From positions 124,001-188,000 of the forward strand of contig NZ_BKCF01000004.1 of NCBI RefSeq assembly GCF_009014635.1: a stretch of DNA of 64,000 nt, given 5' to 3'. The position numbers and the translations under genes were made by a program. The notes under the pieces were generated by a model. The model saw only the letters and a program-made list of their open reading frames with translations, ran no database searches and was not told where the DNA came from. Within the stretch, counting starts at the first letter, position 1; every line of letters starts with the position of its first letter. Source of the DNA: Patiriisocius marinistellae. GTDB lineage: Bacteria; Bacteroidota; Bacteroidia; Flavobacteriales; Flavobacteriaceae. Positions 56,151-64,000 of the stretch are shown here, one piece after another.

Positions 56151-58598
56151 TTAATCCAATTTAAACTGCAACAATGCATACCAAGTACGTGGTTGGCTAG
56201 GTAAAATTCCTGGCCCGGGATACCCTGTTGCGCGTCTTGTAAAGTAACTATTATTTAGTACATTATTTATACCCGTTTCTAGTTTAAACCTATTGTAAGT
56301 GTACGATAACGACAGGTCTAGAATATCATACGCAGGAATCTCACCAATGATTCCGCTTTGACTTTCAAGGTCGCGAGGAGAATTTGTAGCATCAGTAAAT
56401 TGTTTTGACAAATACGTATATTGAAGGCTTCCTAGAAAGTTTTTATATCCAAAACCAACACCCGTTTTTAAATTAAATTTAGGAATAAATTCAACCTCTT
56501 TTCCTTCTACATTTGTTTCTTGTGAAGACGTGTACTCACTTTCTGTCACTGCTAAATTTACAAATGTGTTCAGTCTAAATTTTTTGTTTTCTGAAATCGT
56601 TTCCCAAATATTCCAATCGATAAAACTTTCGATACCGTAAGTGATTGCATCGCCTATATTTCCACGAAATCTTTCTTCTTGAATGTCACTCACTTCTCTA
56701 ACAATAACCCCTAACCTATCTTGGTAACTCAATAAAAATGCACCAACATCATAAGAAACATATTTTTTAAATCTCCCGCGAACCCCTAAATCAAAGGTGT
56801 AACCTTGCTCATCTGTAATATTTGGATCCACGCTAAATGAAGGATTAATAATACGAATATCATTAAATGTTACGGAGCGATAATTCTGGCTCAGGTTTCC
56901 ATAAAACTCTGTTACTGACGTGGCTTTATAGCTTAAACCAACTCCAAACAAAACAAAGCTCCTATCAAATTCTCGATTGTCTGGCAATGTTTCATTTGTA
57001 ATAGGGTTTCCTGCCAAGTCTAATATTATATTTTTGTACTCTCCTTCGCTTTGTGTCTTTATATATTCAACCCTAAAACCTGGTGTCACTGAAAATTTAT
57101 CTGAAAGTTTAAAAATATTTTCACCAAAAAAAGCAAGGTTCAAGTTAGGAAATGTAAAGTCACTTTGTCTTGCGTAATCTGGATATGTTGCGGTTGCAAA
57201 ATCAAAATTAGCATCAGTTCCATTTGTACCTGGACCTTGTTGTTCACTATTTTCAGATTGATAATATTTTGCTCCCAATAATAATGTACTCTCTTTTTCA
57301 AATAAATTATAGCGCGTCAATACTCGGGCTTCAGCTCCCCAATTATTGAAATTCCCCACGATAAGTTCGCGGGGCGCTTCGAGGTCATCATCTTGAGATA
57401 CTCTATTTTCTCTAAAACCAACCGATTTTCGGGATGCATCCAAGGCAAAAAGGTTGAGACTAAAATCTGTTTTTTCTGAAATTTCATGCTCCAAACGTAG
57501 CGAGTATAATTTCCAATTAACATCAAACCAATTTCTTGTTCGATTGCTAAAAGTAGGGTCGGCTTCAAATTGAGCATCGGTTAAACCTCCCGGTTGTTGT
57601 GCCAGATAATCTAAATAGCTAAACTCAAAAGCAACTTTTGTTTTTTCAGAAAAACTATAATCAACATGTGCAAAAGCATTGTAAGAATCAAACTGAGAGT
57701 TAGGTCTAAAGTCATTCCCTTTTTTATAATTAAAGTAAGTGTAGTATCCCACTTTTCCCACGGTACCACTCAAGCTATTAAAACTTGTAAACAAATCATT
57801 GCTACCTAAAGATTGTCTTGAAATCCAAGCTATCTTTTTATCTTTTTCAGGCTGCTTTAATTTAAAATTAATCAATCCACCAAATTGTGTTCCGTATTGC
57901 AAGGAAGCCGCACCACGCACCACTTCAATCGACTCGATTGCCTCTGCTGGCGGCGTGTAATAACTCTCTGGATACCCAAGTACATCTGCCGAAATATCAT
58001 AACCATTTTGTCTTGTATTAAAATTTGCACTACGGTTAGGGTTTAAACCACGACCACCAATATTTAACTGCAATCCAGCATCATTATTCTCATAAATATT
58101 AAGTCCAACAACCTGCGAATAAATTTGGCGTGCATTTCCACTGGCAAGGTTTGCAGTGAGATTTTCAACGAGAACGACTTCGGTTTTTTTACCAGCGTAA
58201 ATTGCAGTGCCTTCCACTTCTCTTAATTGACGAAGGGCAAATATGCGTTCTTTACGTTTTGTTATTAAAACTTCAGAGAGTTGTTCTCCCAATAGTGGTA
58301 ATTCAATGATAATATTTTTGTCTTCGGAAACGGTAAGCATCATTTCCACTACTTCAAATTCAAAAGAAAATGCAACCAATTGATAATTTCCACTTGGTAA
58401 ATTACTGAAACTAAATACCCCTAAAGCATCTGTTGTTTTTGAAATACCAAGTTGTGTTACATAAACCTCAGCATTCTCAATTGCCGAAGCTCCATCTTGC
58501 GAAACTACTTTCCCAGATAATTGATATTGAGCTGTTGCTATAAACGAAACCGTAAATAACATTACAAATAAAATACGCTTAAAAAATAAGGTCAACAT
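56151..58598 (-). CDS. TonB-dependent outer-membrane receptor (FecA-like)
   Basis: An 815-residue receptor. Signal peptide, an N-terminal CarboxypepD-like domain (YQLSGKVVSQDGASAIENAEVYV), plug domain (VVGLNIYENNDAGLQLNIGGRGLNPNRS; IESIEVVRGAASLQYGTQFGGLINFKL) and a 22-strand-type barrel ending with aromatic Phe-Lys-Leu-Asp strand (WYALLQFKLD). The plug resembles Fe(III)-dicitrate/siderophore receptors. It is the last gene of the DUF4856-imelysin-HTTM unit; iron uptake is inferred from that company. Confidence 0.9.
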   Translation of the reverse strand: MLTLFFKRILFVMLFTVSFIATAQYQLSGKVVSQDGASAIENAEVYVTQLGISKTTDALGVFSFSNLPSGNYQLVAFSFEFEVVEMMLTVSEDKNIIIELPLLGEQLSEVLITKRKERIFALRQLREVEGTAIYAGKKTEVVLVENLTANLASGNARQIYSQVVGLNIYENNDAGLQLNIGGRGLNPNRSANFNTRQNGYDISADVLGYPESYYTPPAEAIESIEVVRGAASLQYGTQFGGLINFKLKQPEKDKKIAWISRQSLGSNDLFTSFNSLSGTVGKVGYYTYFNYKKGNDFRPNSQFDSYNAFAHVDYSFSEKTKVAFEFSYLDYLAQQPGGLTDAQFEADPTFSNRTRNWFDVNWKLYSLRLEHEISEKTDFSLNLFALDASRKSVGFRENRVSQDDDLEAPRELIVGNFNNWGAEARVLTRYNLFEKESTLLLGAKYYQSENSEQQGPGTNGTDANFDFATATYPDYARQSDFTFPNLNLAFFGENIFKLSDKFSVTPGFRVEYIKTQSEGEYKNIILDLAGNPITNETLPDNREFDRSFVLFGVGLSYKATSVTEFYGNLSQNYRSVTFNDIRIINPSFSVDPNITDEQGYTFDLGVRGRFKKYVSYDVGAFLLSYQDRLGVIVREVSDIQEERFRGNIGDAITYGIESFIDWNIWETISENKKFRLNTFVNLAVTESEYTSSQETNVEGKEVEFIPKFNLKTGVGFGYKNFLGSLQYTYLSKQFTDATNSPRDLESQSGIIGEIPAYDILDLSLSYTYNRFKLETGINNVLNNSYFTRRATGYPGPGILPSQPRTWYALLQFKLD

Positions 58599-58617
58599 TT
58601 ATACTTATTATTTATTA

Positions 58618-59931
58618 TTATAATCCTTTAATCTCATCACCAAAAGGCAATAAGAAGTCTCTAGGTTTGAAGGTTTCTTTAACTTTCAATAAATTAACTG
58701 ATGGGTCCACAAACGATTGACTCAAGCGCCCATTAATCGCCACATAACTTTCTACATAAACTTCAATATTATTTTGACCTTGTGCTGCAAAATAATCGCC
58801 AAGAAAATGTGCATATTGAATGATAAAATCTGGCTGTGTACTCATTTGTTTTTCTTGAAAAGATGTCAAAAAATCTGAATTATTTACAAGAAATTGGCTT
58901 CCCGTATTTGAATTCTTAATTTTAAATTGGGCATAACCAGCTTTCTCCATTAACATTACCCGCCACGAAAAACGATACCCTTCTTCTGTCCAAAAAAGCT
59001 CACCGGGATACGCTAAATATCGCCACGGCAAAAGTACTTGAATAAGCAAGAAAAAAGCCACAATTACTACAGACATTTTAGAGTTAAATAGATATGCACT
59101 GGAAGTTATATTATTTTGAATTTTAGCTTCGGAAATTTTAAACAATTTAGAAATACCGTTAATAATTTTTTGATGAAACGAAGCATCAAAAAAGATTAAA
59201 GCACTTACTATCATGACAAAAGGAAATACACCAATAGGGAATAAAACTCGTGTTAAAACATGAAAAACAATTACTAAGAAGAACGCTACTTTCCTAGTGG
59301 GTTTATATAAAAGTAGAAATGGTATCATTAAATCGTATAACATTCCACCCCAACTAAAGACATAATGAAGCCACTCTTGTTGTAGCACATTTCCGAAGAA
59401 AGGGATATCATATTTTGAGGGCAACCAAATCTTTAATGGCATTGCTTCTAGCAACCAATCACTATTTAACTTTGCTAATCCTGCGTAGAAATAAACTATA
59501 AATAGTAACGCTTTAATTACATCAATAGTCCAGCGAGGTACTGTTGCAAAATGACGATTTTTGTTTTGGTAAGCATCAATTGAAAAATAAGCATTTGCTG
59601 GCAAAAACATGAGCAAAAAGGCCATACAACTTATAAAGTAATAGTGATTAAGATATGTTGTTTTGTCAATGAGTTCAATGTAAGTAAAGCTTAAAAAAAA
59701 TATAATACTAGCGATCCTATATTTAAAACCTAGCGCAACACAAAGCGCAGCGATACCGCAGATAATAAAAAGCGCATAATTATATACCCCTAAAGTTTGT
59801 ACCCACTCAAAACCAAAGTATTTAAAATGAAATGATGGTTCATTATAAAGTGTTTTTATCCATCCATTTGCCCAAAATCTAATAATATTATACACCATCA
59901 TCAACCCAAAGAAAATACGAAAGACTGCCAA
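58618..59931 (-). CDS. HTTM-domain membrane protein (vitamin K gamma-carboxylase-like)
   Basis: At least 437 residues. The N-terminal half carries HTTM features (AVFRIFFGLMMVYNIIRFWANG, LYNEPSFHFKYFGF and several membrane spans), and the C-terminal ~170 residues form a soluble domain. The frame is open upstream of this TTG start to 59985, and the extra residues (IKTLNTYLNTHIKAAP) fit the family N-terminus, but contain no ATG, GTG or TTG; the true start may be a rare codon such as ATC at 59979. Position between imelysin and the TonB receptor implies a membrane step in metal uptake. Gamma-carboxylase activity is not implied. Confidence 0.82.
   Translation of the reverse strand: MAVFRIFFGLMMVYNIIRFWANGWIKTLYNEPSFHFKYFGFEWVQTLGVYNYALFIICGIAALCVALGFKYRIASIIFFLSFTYIELIDKTTYLNHYYFISCMAFLLMFLPANAYFSIDAYQNKNRHFATVPRWTIDVIKALLFIVYFYAGLAKLNSDWLLEAMPLKIWLPSKYDIPFFGNVLQQEWLHYVFSWGGMLYDLMIPFLLLYKPTRKVAFFLVIVFHVLTRVLFPIGVFPFVMIVSALIFFDASFHQKIINGISKLFKISEAKIQNNITSSAYLFNSKMSVVIVAFFLLIQVLLPWRYLAYPGELFWTEEGYRFSWRVMLMEKAGYAQFKIKNSNTGSQFLVNNSDFLTSFQEKQMSTQPDFIIQYAHFLGDYFAAQGQNNIEVYVESYVAINGRLSQSFVDPSVNLLKVKETFKPRDFLLPFGDEIKGL
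59127..59141 (+). repeat. Dispersed motif copy, full 15-mer, inside the HTTM gene
   Basis: CTTCGGAAATTTTAA, read on the coding strand as Phe-Lys-Ile-Ser-Glu-Ala. Confidence 0.85.
59389..59398 (-). repeat. Dispersed motif copy in the HTTM gene
   Basis: ATTTCCGAAG, read on the coding strand as Phe-Gly-Asn; different frame from the copy at 59127. Confidence 0.75.
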
Positions 59932-59992
59932 CGGGGCAGCCTTTATATGTGTATTTAAATATGTGTTGAGTGTTTTGATATATAATTATGGA

Positions 59993-61102
59993 TTAATCGC
60001 CATCTGCATCCACATAATTAACATTGATGCTTAATGCCTGTAACATATCTACTTTTATTAAAATAACGTTACGTTGCAACTCATCAAATGTTGTGGTCAT
60101 TTGAGGGTTATCTTGAGTAATCTGTTCAACAAAGTTATTTGAAAGAGTTTCTATTTGATTACTTGCAGTTGCAAATTGATTATTAATTAATGTGCTTAAA
60201 TCACTTCCATTTTTAACAACATTTAAAGCATCTAAATATGCTTTTAAACTTGGTCCTGTTGTTGTTCCATTACCGTTAAAAAAATTACGTGTGGCTTGTA
60301 ATGCTTCTTCTAATAAGAGTTTTGAAATATCACTTTTATATAGCGCCTCTACGTTTTCTGGTAATGGATTTGAAGAAAAAACACCTGCTGGAATTCCTAT
60401 TTTTCCAGCTCTTAATCCTTTTTCATAATAAAATATGTAAGCATTTACAGTTTGATCAACAGCACCTGATGCTGAAGAACTTGTATTTGAAACATATGTA
60501 TCTCTAAAACTAGTGTTCCAATCTGTTAACACTTGACTTGTAAGATTTTTAATAGTTTGAGAAAGTGATTTCAAATATGTTTTATACCCATCTGCATTTG
60601 AATTTGTTGTGTAATGCACTATTATTTCCTCATCAGTCCCAAGACCATTTAACATGTAATCGATAGCTGGAAAACCTTGTGCGTCAATTGTAGAAGGTAG
60701 CTCAAAATTCCAAATTCCTTCTGTAATAAAACCTTGAATTTCTTGTGTATTTGTTGGATAAACATTTAATCTGTTTCTATAGTTTAAAGTTTCGGCTTTG
60801 CCAATTTCAAACATTGAAACTTTTTGAAAAGACTTATAAGCCTCAATCCATCTTTGTCTTAATAAAGTCAATTCATTAATTGAAGGTGATATATTAAATT
60901 GAGTAACGGCTTCATCAAATAATGATGTCTGTACTTCAAAGCTAGTGTAAGCAGGGATTATAATATTATCTGCCCAGTGTACTAACATCGCCCCTCTATC
61001 AAAATTATCATTAGTAGTTGTATCTGGCTCTGTGCTGTCATCAGTACCGCAAGATACACCTACAAAGAGCGCTGCTAAAAGATAAAATTTCCAAAACTTC
61101 AT
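59993..61102 (-). CDS. Imelysin-family lipoprotein
   Basis: About 369 residues from the ATG at 61102 (MKFWKFYLLAALFVGVSCGT, lipobox VSCG). The earlier in-frame start (51 bp upstream) would hide the lipobox. The body resembles imelysin/EfeO-like iron-binding proteins: helical, with the FPAIDYMLNGLG segment (imelysin usually carries GxHxxE near here) and repeated helices. No GxHxxE motif is obvious, so metal binding is uncertain. Part of the iron-type operon between HTTM and DUF4856. Confidence 0.82.
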   Translation of the reverse strand: MKFWKFYLLAALFVGVSCGTDDSTEPDTTTNDNFDRGAMLVHWADNIIIPAYTSFEVQTSLFDEAVTQFNISPSINELTLLRQRWIEAYKSFQKVSMFEIGKAETLNYRNRLNVYPTNTQEIQGFITEGIWNFELPSTIDAQGFPAIDYMLNGLGTDEEIIVHYTTNSNADGYKTYLKSLSQTIKNLTSQVLTDWNTSFRDTYVSNTSSSASGAVDQTVNAYIFYYEKGLRAGKIGIPAGVFSSNPLPENVEALYKSDISKLLLEEALQATRNFFNGNGTTTGPSLKAYLDALNVVKNGSDLSTLINNQFATASNQIETLSNNFVEQITQDNPQMTTTFDELQRNVILIKVDMLQALSINVNYVDADGD

Positions 61103-61131
61103 AACTCTTATTTTTTTTGCAAAATTAATAA

Positions 61132-61165
61132 AAAGCAACTGTTTGAAATTCAAAACAGTTGCTTT
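61132..61165 (-). terminator. Intra-operon hairpin between DUF4856 and imelysin genes
   Basis: A 13-bp perfect stem (AAAGCAACTGTTT at 61132-61144 with 61153-61165), 8-nt loop, then a T-rich run on the minus strand. It could partly terminate or attenuate, lowering downstream expression relative to DUF4856. Confidence 0.7.
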
Positions 61166-61184
61166 AACACATAAAACTAACTTT

Positions 61185-62408
61185 TTAATTCGTACTTGCA
61201 GCTTGTGCTACAGTAAAGCTATATTTTGCTGCAATAGCCTGAGAAATAGCATCTATTGTTTCTGTAGTAAGAGTCCAGAAACCGTTATTATCTTGGTCCA
61301 CTAATTGACCTAAAAGATTATCCACGTCTGCTCTACTAAAAAGAGATTCATTACTTTGAGTATCTCTAGTAAAACGAAGGCTATAAACAAACCCATAAGC
61401 TTCAGAAAGCGCATGGAATGCACCTGTACGGTTACCATCTGCTATTTTATTTTTCCCTTGTTGTAAATAGAAAATACCTCGTATTGCGATAACTTCAGAA
61501 ATTTTTTGGCGAATAATAGCAGCTTGCGCATCACGTACTTCGTAATTTTTTGCAACGATTGCAGCACGTCCTAGTTTAAAAGCATCAAAAATTTGTGCTG
61601 CAATAGTATTAAAATCTGGATCATCATTTACACGCCCCGTGTATTCATTTAAAAAACTATCATCATCACCAATTGTCAAGTTAGGATTAGCGGCATTAAC
61701 AGATGTTCCATATATGTAACCATATGCTTCATCCCACTTATGTTCCATAGTAGTATAAGGACTATCACCGTCTGTAATACCATTATCGTTATTTTCCCTA
61801 TTGTTTGCTTCATCAAGCACAGCAGTTCCTAGATAGTTGTTTAACATCTGGTCTGCCATAAGCGCACCTATAAGACTTTTTGCGAAAGCTTGATTAAATT
61901 CTAATCCATTACTGTTTACGTAACGTGTTCTATCTCCATCTGCTATTTGACCAGCAACACCTGGTTCTGCTAGTGTGTTTTGATTTGGAAATACCTCATT
62001 TACTTGTCCAGCAATGTAGCCATCAAATGTATTTTTTATCAATGTTGCTTCTGTACTATTAGCATTAAAAAAATCTTGCGAAGCTGCTACTTTACTTCTT
62101 ACACTTTTATCTGAAGCATTTAGATCTGCATCGCTAAAATCATTTGCTCCTTCTACATGTGCAAACATTGATGATATTGAAGCCTCTGTAGCTGTGTCAA
62201 AATTTGTGAAAGCTGACACTGTTTCTTGCGCCATTAATATACGTGTAGTTTGCCCTGAGAAAGAAACTGTAGATTGATTATCTCTAGTAAATGTATAATT
62301 AGCTGGCGCTTCTACATTATTTTCTTCTAAAACTGCAGCATCATCATCTGACTGGCAAGAAATAAAAGTGGTTGCTGCAATTATTGAAAGGAATGCTAAT
62401 TTTTTCAT
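61185..62408 (-). CDS. DUF4856 lipoprotein
   Basis: A 407-residue lipoprotein (MKKLAFLSIIAATTFISCQSDDDAA). The DUF4856 family appears regularly with imelysin, HTTM and TonB receptor genes in Bacteroidota. The region MLNNYLGTAVL followed by EHKWDEAYGYIYG is characteristic. The fold is helical and imelysin-like; it may bind iron at the surface. First gene of the operon, with a well-matched promoter and a repeated upstream element. Confidence 0.8.
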   Translation of the reverse strand: MKKLAFLSIIAATTFISCQSDDDAAVLEENNVEAPANYTFTRDNQSTVSFSGQTTRILMAQETVSAFTNFDTATEASISSMFAHVEGANDFSDADLNASDKSVRSKVAASQDFFNANSTEATLIKNTFDGYIAGQVNEVFPNQNTLAEPGVAGQIADGDRTRYVNSNGLEFNQAFAKSLIGALMADQMLNNYLGTAVLDEANNRENNDNGITDGDSPYTTMEHKWDEAYGYIYGTSVNAANPNLTIGDDDSFLNEYTGRVNDDPDFNTIAAQIFDAFKLGRAAIVAKNYEVRDAQAAIIRQKISEVIAIRGIFYLQQGKNKIADGNRTGAFHALSEAYGFVYSLRFTRDTQSNESLFSRADVDNLLGQLVDQDNNGFWTLTTETIDAISQAIAAKYSFTVAQAASTN

Positions 62409-62455
62409 TTAGTATTTATTTAGACTGAATATAAATAGTTAATTATTTTCAGGTG

Positions 62456-62486
62456 CAAAAATAAATACAGATTATGGTTTAAGCAA
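62456..62486 (-). promoter_or_regulatory. Promoter of the DUF4856-imelysin-HTTM-TonB operon
   Basis: On the minus strand: TTG (62486-62484), 20-bp spacer, TATTTTTG (62463-62456). Good match to the consensus, 48 bp before the ATG. Confidence 0.72.
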
Positions 62487-62493
62487 GTTTATT

Positions 62494-62514
62494 TAGATTA
62501 AATCTAGATTAAAT
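62494..62514. promoter_or_regulatory. Candidate operator: repeated TAGATTAAAT
   Basis: TAGATTAAAT at 62494-62503 and again at 62505-62514, 11 bp apart, just upstream of the -33 element. The first copy with following bases forms a 6-1-6 inverted repeat (TAGATT A AATCTA, 62494-62506). A related TAGACTGAAT lies at 62421-62430 in the leader. A site for an iron-responsive repressor is possible. Confidence 0.45.
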
Positions 62515-62516
62515 TT

Positions 62517-62531
62517 CTTCGGAAATATTAA
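62517..62531 (+). repeat. Dispersed motif copy (14 of 15 bases)
   Basis: CTTCGGAAATATTAA, adjacent to the candidate operator. Confidence 0.8.
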
Positions 62532-62557
62532 ACAACTAAAACACAATTTGTTATAAC

Positions 62558-62597
62558 TAAAAAACCACCTTTATTATTAAAAAAAAAGTGGCTTTTC
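62558..62597 (-). terminator. Possible terminator of the haem-binding protein gene
   Basis: GCCACTTT-type stem with one bulge pairing with AAAGGTGG and a T-run on the minus strand, 15 bp past the stop. Weak but well placed. Confidence 0.4.
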
Positions 62598-62611
62598 GAA
62601 TTTTTAAGATG

Positions 62612-63085
62612 TTATTTAGACATCTCAGTCATCTCTTTTTGATATTTTAATCGCTGTAATTGTGCCCAGTCTAAAATGGCTTTGGTATCATCATCGCTTA
62701 AATCACCGTGTAACCAGGTGTAACTATCTAATGGCATTTCGCCATCTTCTACAAACTCAATAAGCTCATCAAGTTTGTGGTCTTTCTTTTTTGCTGAGTA
62801 TGATTCCCAAGCCGAAACATTAAAATGCTTCTTTCCATCTCTTACATGGTCGTCTAACCAAAATGACGCCGGAGCAACCTCAGAATACCAAGGATATATT
62901 GTTTGGTCACTATGACAATCGTAACAATTTGTTTTAAAAACAGCAGCAAGTGCTGGTGACACTTGTGCTTCTTGCTCAAAATGGGCTACTGTCTCATAGC
63001 CGCTTTCATTTTTTTCAGGTCTATAGAATTGAATTAAAACCAAGGCTACTAAAGCAAAAATTAAAAAATATTTTACAAATTTCAT
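62612..63085 (-). CDS. Haem-binding c-type cytochrome-like protein
   Basis: A 157-residue protein. A signal anchor (KYFLIFALVALVLIQF) precedes a single haem-binding motif C54-x2-C57-H58 (NCYDCHSDQTIYPWY), as in the Haem_bd family. A distal region (ELIEFVEDGEMPLDSYTWLHG) is characteristic; its Met could be the sixth ligand. Periplasmic electron carrier or oxygen-related function inferred. Upstream gene is the nucleotidase. Confidence 0.85.
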   Translation of the reverse strand: MKFVKYFLIFALVALVLIQFYRPEKNESGYETVAHFEQEAQVSPALAAVFKTNCYDCHSDQTIYPWYSEVAPASFWLDDHVRDGKKHFNVSAWESYSAKKKDHKLDELIEFVEDGEMPLDSYTWLHGDLSDDDTKAILDWAQLQRLKYQKEMTEMSK

Positions 63086-63165
63086 AGTTTCAAAATTTAA
63101 AAAACAAAAATAGGTATTAATAAGAATAGCACTAATATATACAGTTTAAAAATTATTAAAACTTT

Positions 63166-64000
63166 TTAAAGTGTTTTCATATACTCAATAATAGCCTTTC
63201 TTATATCACTAGCAGGTTCAGTTGCCTTTGGAATGTAAACACTCTTTACGCCAGGATTTTTTTCGGTTAAAAATGGAATATCAAATCCTTTTAATAAAAA
63301 ATCACTTAATGCAACAGTATAAATTTTAGTATTCTCAATAGGTTTTGATAGCGCTAACCAGTCACCGTTTTCAGATTTAGACAAATTATAACGTTGCAGA
63401 TATGCGCCAGTTCCTGCTCTACTCTCTCCGTAACTTAATATTTCTTTTAATAAAGCTCCCGTCATTTCAACGCGCTGTACATTTCCGCCGAAAGGTAAAA
63501 CTCTAAAAATATCAATGCTCGTAACATCTCCCTCCAGTTTATCATCTAATCTAAAAGAACCTCCATTAACAAAAGCCAATTCTGTTGGAGCATCAAACCC
63601 TTTTGCCATTGCTTCTGTAAAAAATGCCCCTAAATTAGACTGGGTACTTCTCCCTGTTTTATCTGTAGCATCAAGGGGTACTTTTGTAGTATAAATTATT
63701 TCGTCAGGATTGTCGATTACTTGTTTGATTTCGGTATTTAAAATGTTTTCCCATTTATCAACAATGGCTTTAACTCTTGGTAAAGAAGGGACTTTATCAT
63801 TGATATCTACCAACTGAGAAGTTCTTGTTATTTGCTCCGTTTTTTTATTATAAGTAAGTGTGTGTACATAAATAGTTTTTGCATTTGCATCTGCTTTTGC
63901 GACAAAAGTATTTCCTGCTGGCACCATCATATTAACATGTTCATGTCCACCCATTATTAAATCTGTTTCAAGTAAATCTTCGGCAACCAGAATATCTTCC
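63166..64000 (-). CDS. 5'-nucleotidase/metallophosphatase family protein (5' partial)
   Basis: The frame runs off the right edge. Visible: the metallophosphatase part ends with DLIMGGHEHVNMM (GGHEH metal site), then the 5'-nucleotidase C-terminal domain with SQTNLGAFFTEAMAKG-like, ELAFVNGGSFRLDD and DIFRVLPFGGNVQRVEM, and the SYGESRAGTGAYLQ adenosine-recognition region. Probably a UshA/CpdB-like enzyme hydrolysing nucleotides in the periplasm for purine scavenging. An internal ATG at 63954 is not the start, since the frame continues upstream. Confidence 0.88.
   Translation of the reverse strand, partial: EDILVAEDLLETDLIMGGHEHVNMMVPAGNTFVAKADANAKTIYVHTLTYNKKTEQITRTSQLVDINDKVPSLPRVKAIVDKWENILNTEIKQVIDNPDEIIYTTKVPLDATDKTGRSTQSNLGAFFTEAMAKGFDAPTELAFVNGGSFRLDDKLEGDVTSIDIFRVLPFGGNVQRVEMTGALLKEILSYGESRAGTGAYLQRYNLSKSENGDWLALSKPIENTKIYTVALSDFLLKGFDIPFLTEKNPGVKSVYIPKATEPASDIRKAIIEYMKTL

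Noticed and set aside
57317-57577. Open frames antisense or out of frame to large genes (e.g. within the TonB receptor, aconitase, guaA)
   Set aside because: They overlap well-supported genes fully and show no domain or signal of their own.

Overview
The window looks like chromosomal DNA from a marine-type member of the Flavobacteriaceae (Bacteroidota). It is AT-rich, roughly one third G+C. Several proteins carry type IX secretion C-terminal sorting domains. Promoters match the Bacteroidota TTTG-N19/20-TAnnTTTG pattern, and genes lack Shine-Dalgarno sequences. A bacillithiol enzyme (BshC), a zeaxanthin-type carotenoid cluster and many SusD/TonB-era style surface lipoproteins and outer-membrane proteins fit the same group. 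I see no prophage, insertion sequence, CRISPR array or rRNA; the region is ordinary core chromosome with some accessory surface genes.

Layout. 1-9 kb: 3' end of a giant T9SS type B adhesin, two small exported proteins, uvrB, an exported zinc metalloprotease, a GH3-like adenylating enzyme and an RluF-type pseudouridine synthase. 9-16 kb: a DUF2254 membrane protein, a TerB-like protein, a T9SS FG-GAP protein, sucC and small proteins. 16-31 kb, almost all on the minus strand: FabK/nitronate-monooxygenase-like enzyme, T9SS subtilase, mnmA, MORN-repeat protein, yidC, pyrG, a LysM/OsmC/GNAT operon and guaA. 30-38 kb: bshC, M14 peptidase, an ECF sigma factor with a membrane partner, an FKBP-like lipoprotein, an S4 protein, a phosphoribosyltransferase and shikimate kinase. 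38.5-38.9 kb: tRNA-Lys and tRNA-Leu, each with its own promoter and terminator. 39-43.5 kb: a MerR/B12-domain regulator followed by crtI-crtB-crtZ-crtY, enough to take GGPP to zeaxanthin. 43.5-56 kb: a TlpA-type thioredoxin, aconitase, a MoxR ATPase with three SurA/parvulin-type folding factors, small proteins and guaB. 56-62.4 kb: a probable iron-uptake operon (DUF4856 lipoprotein, imelysin, HTTM membrane protein, TonB receptor) behind a recognisable promoter with a repeated operator-like sequence. 62.6-64 kb: a haem-binding c-type protein and the C-terminal part of a 5'-nucleotidase-like enzyme.

The most unusual feature is not a gene. The decamer CTTCGGAAAT (extended form CTTCGGAAATTTTAA) occurs at least 19 times by eye, in both orientations, about evenly. 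Eleven copies lie in the small intergenic fraction and eight inside genes, where it is read in different frames as different peptides. By base composition I would expect well under one copy. Even orientation, inverted pairs and coupling to a terminator resemble DNA-uptake-type signal sequences, but the function here is unknown.
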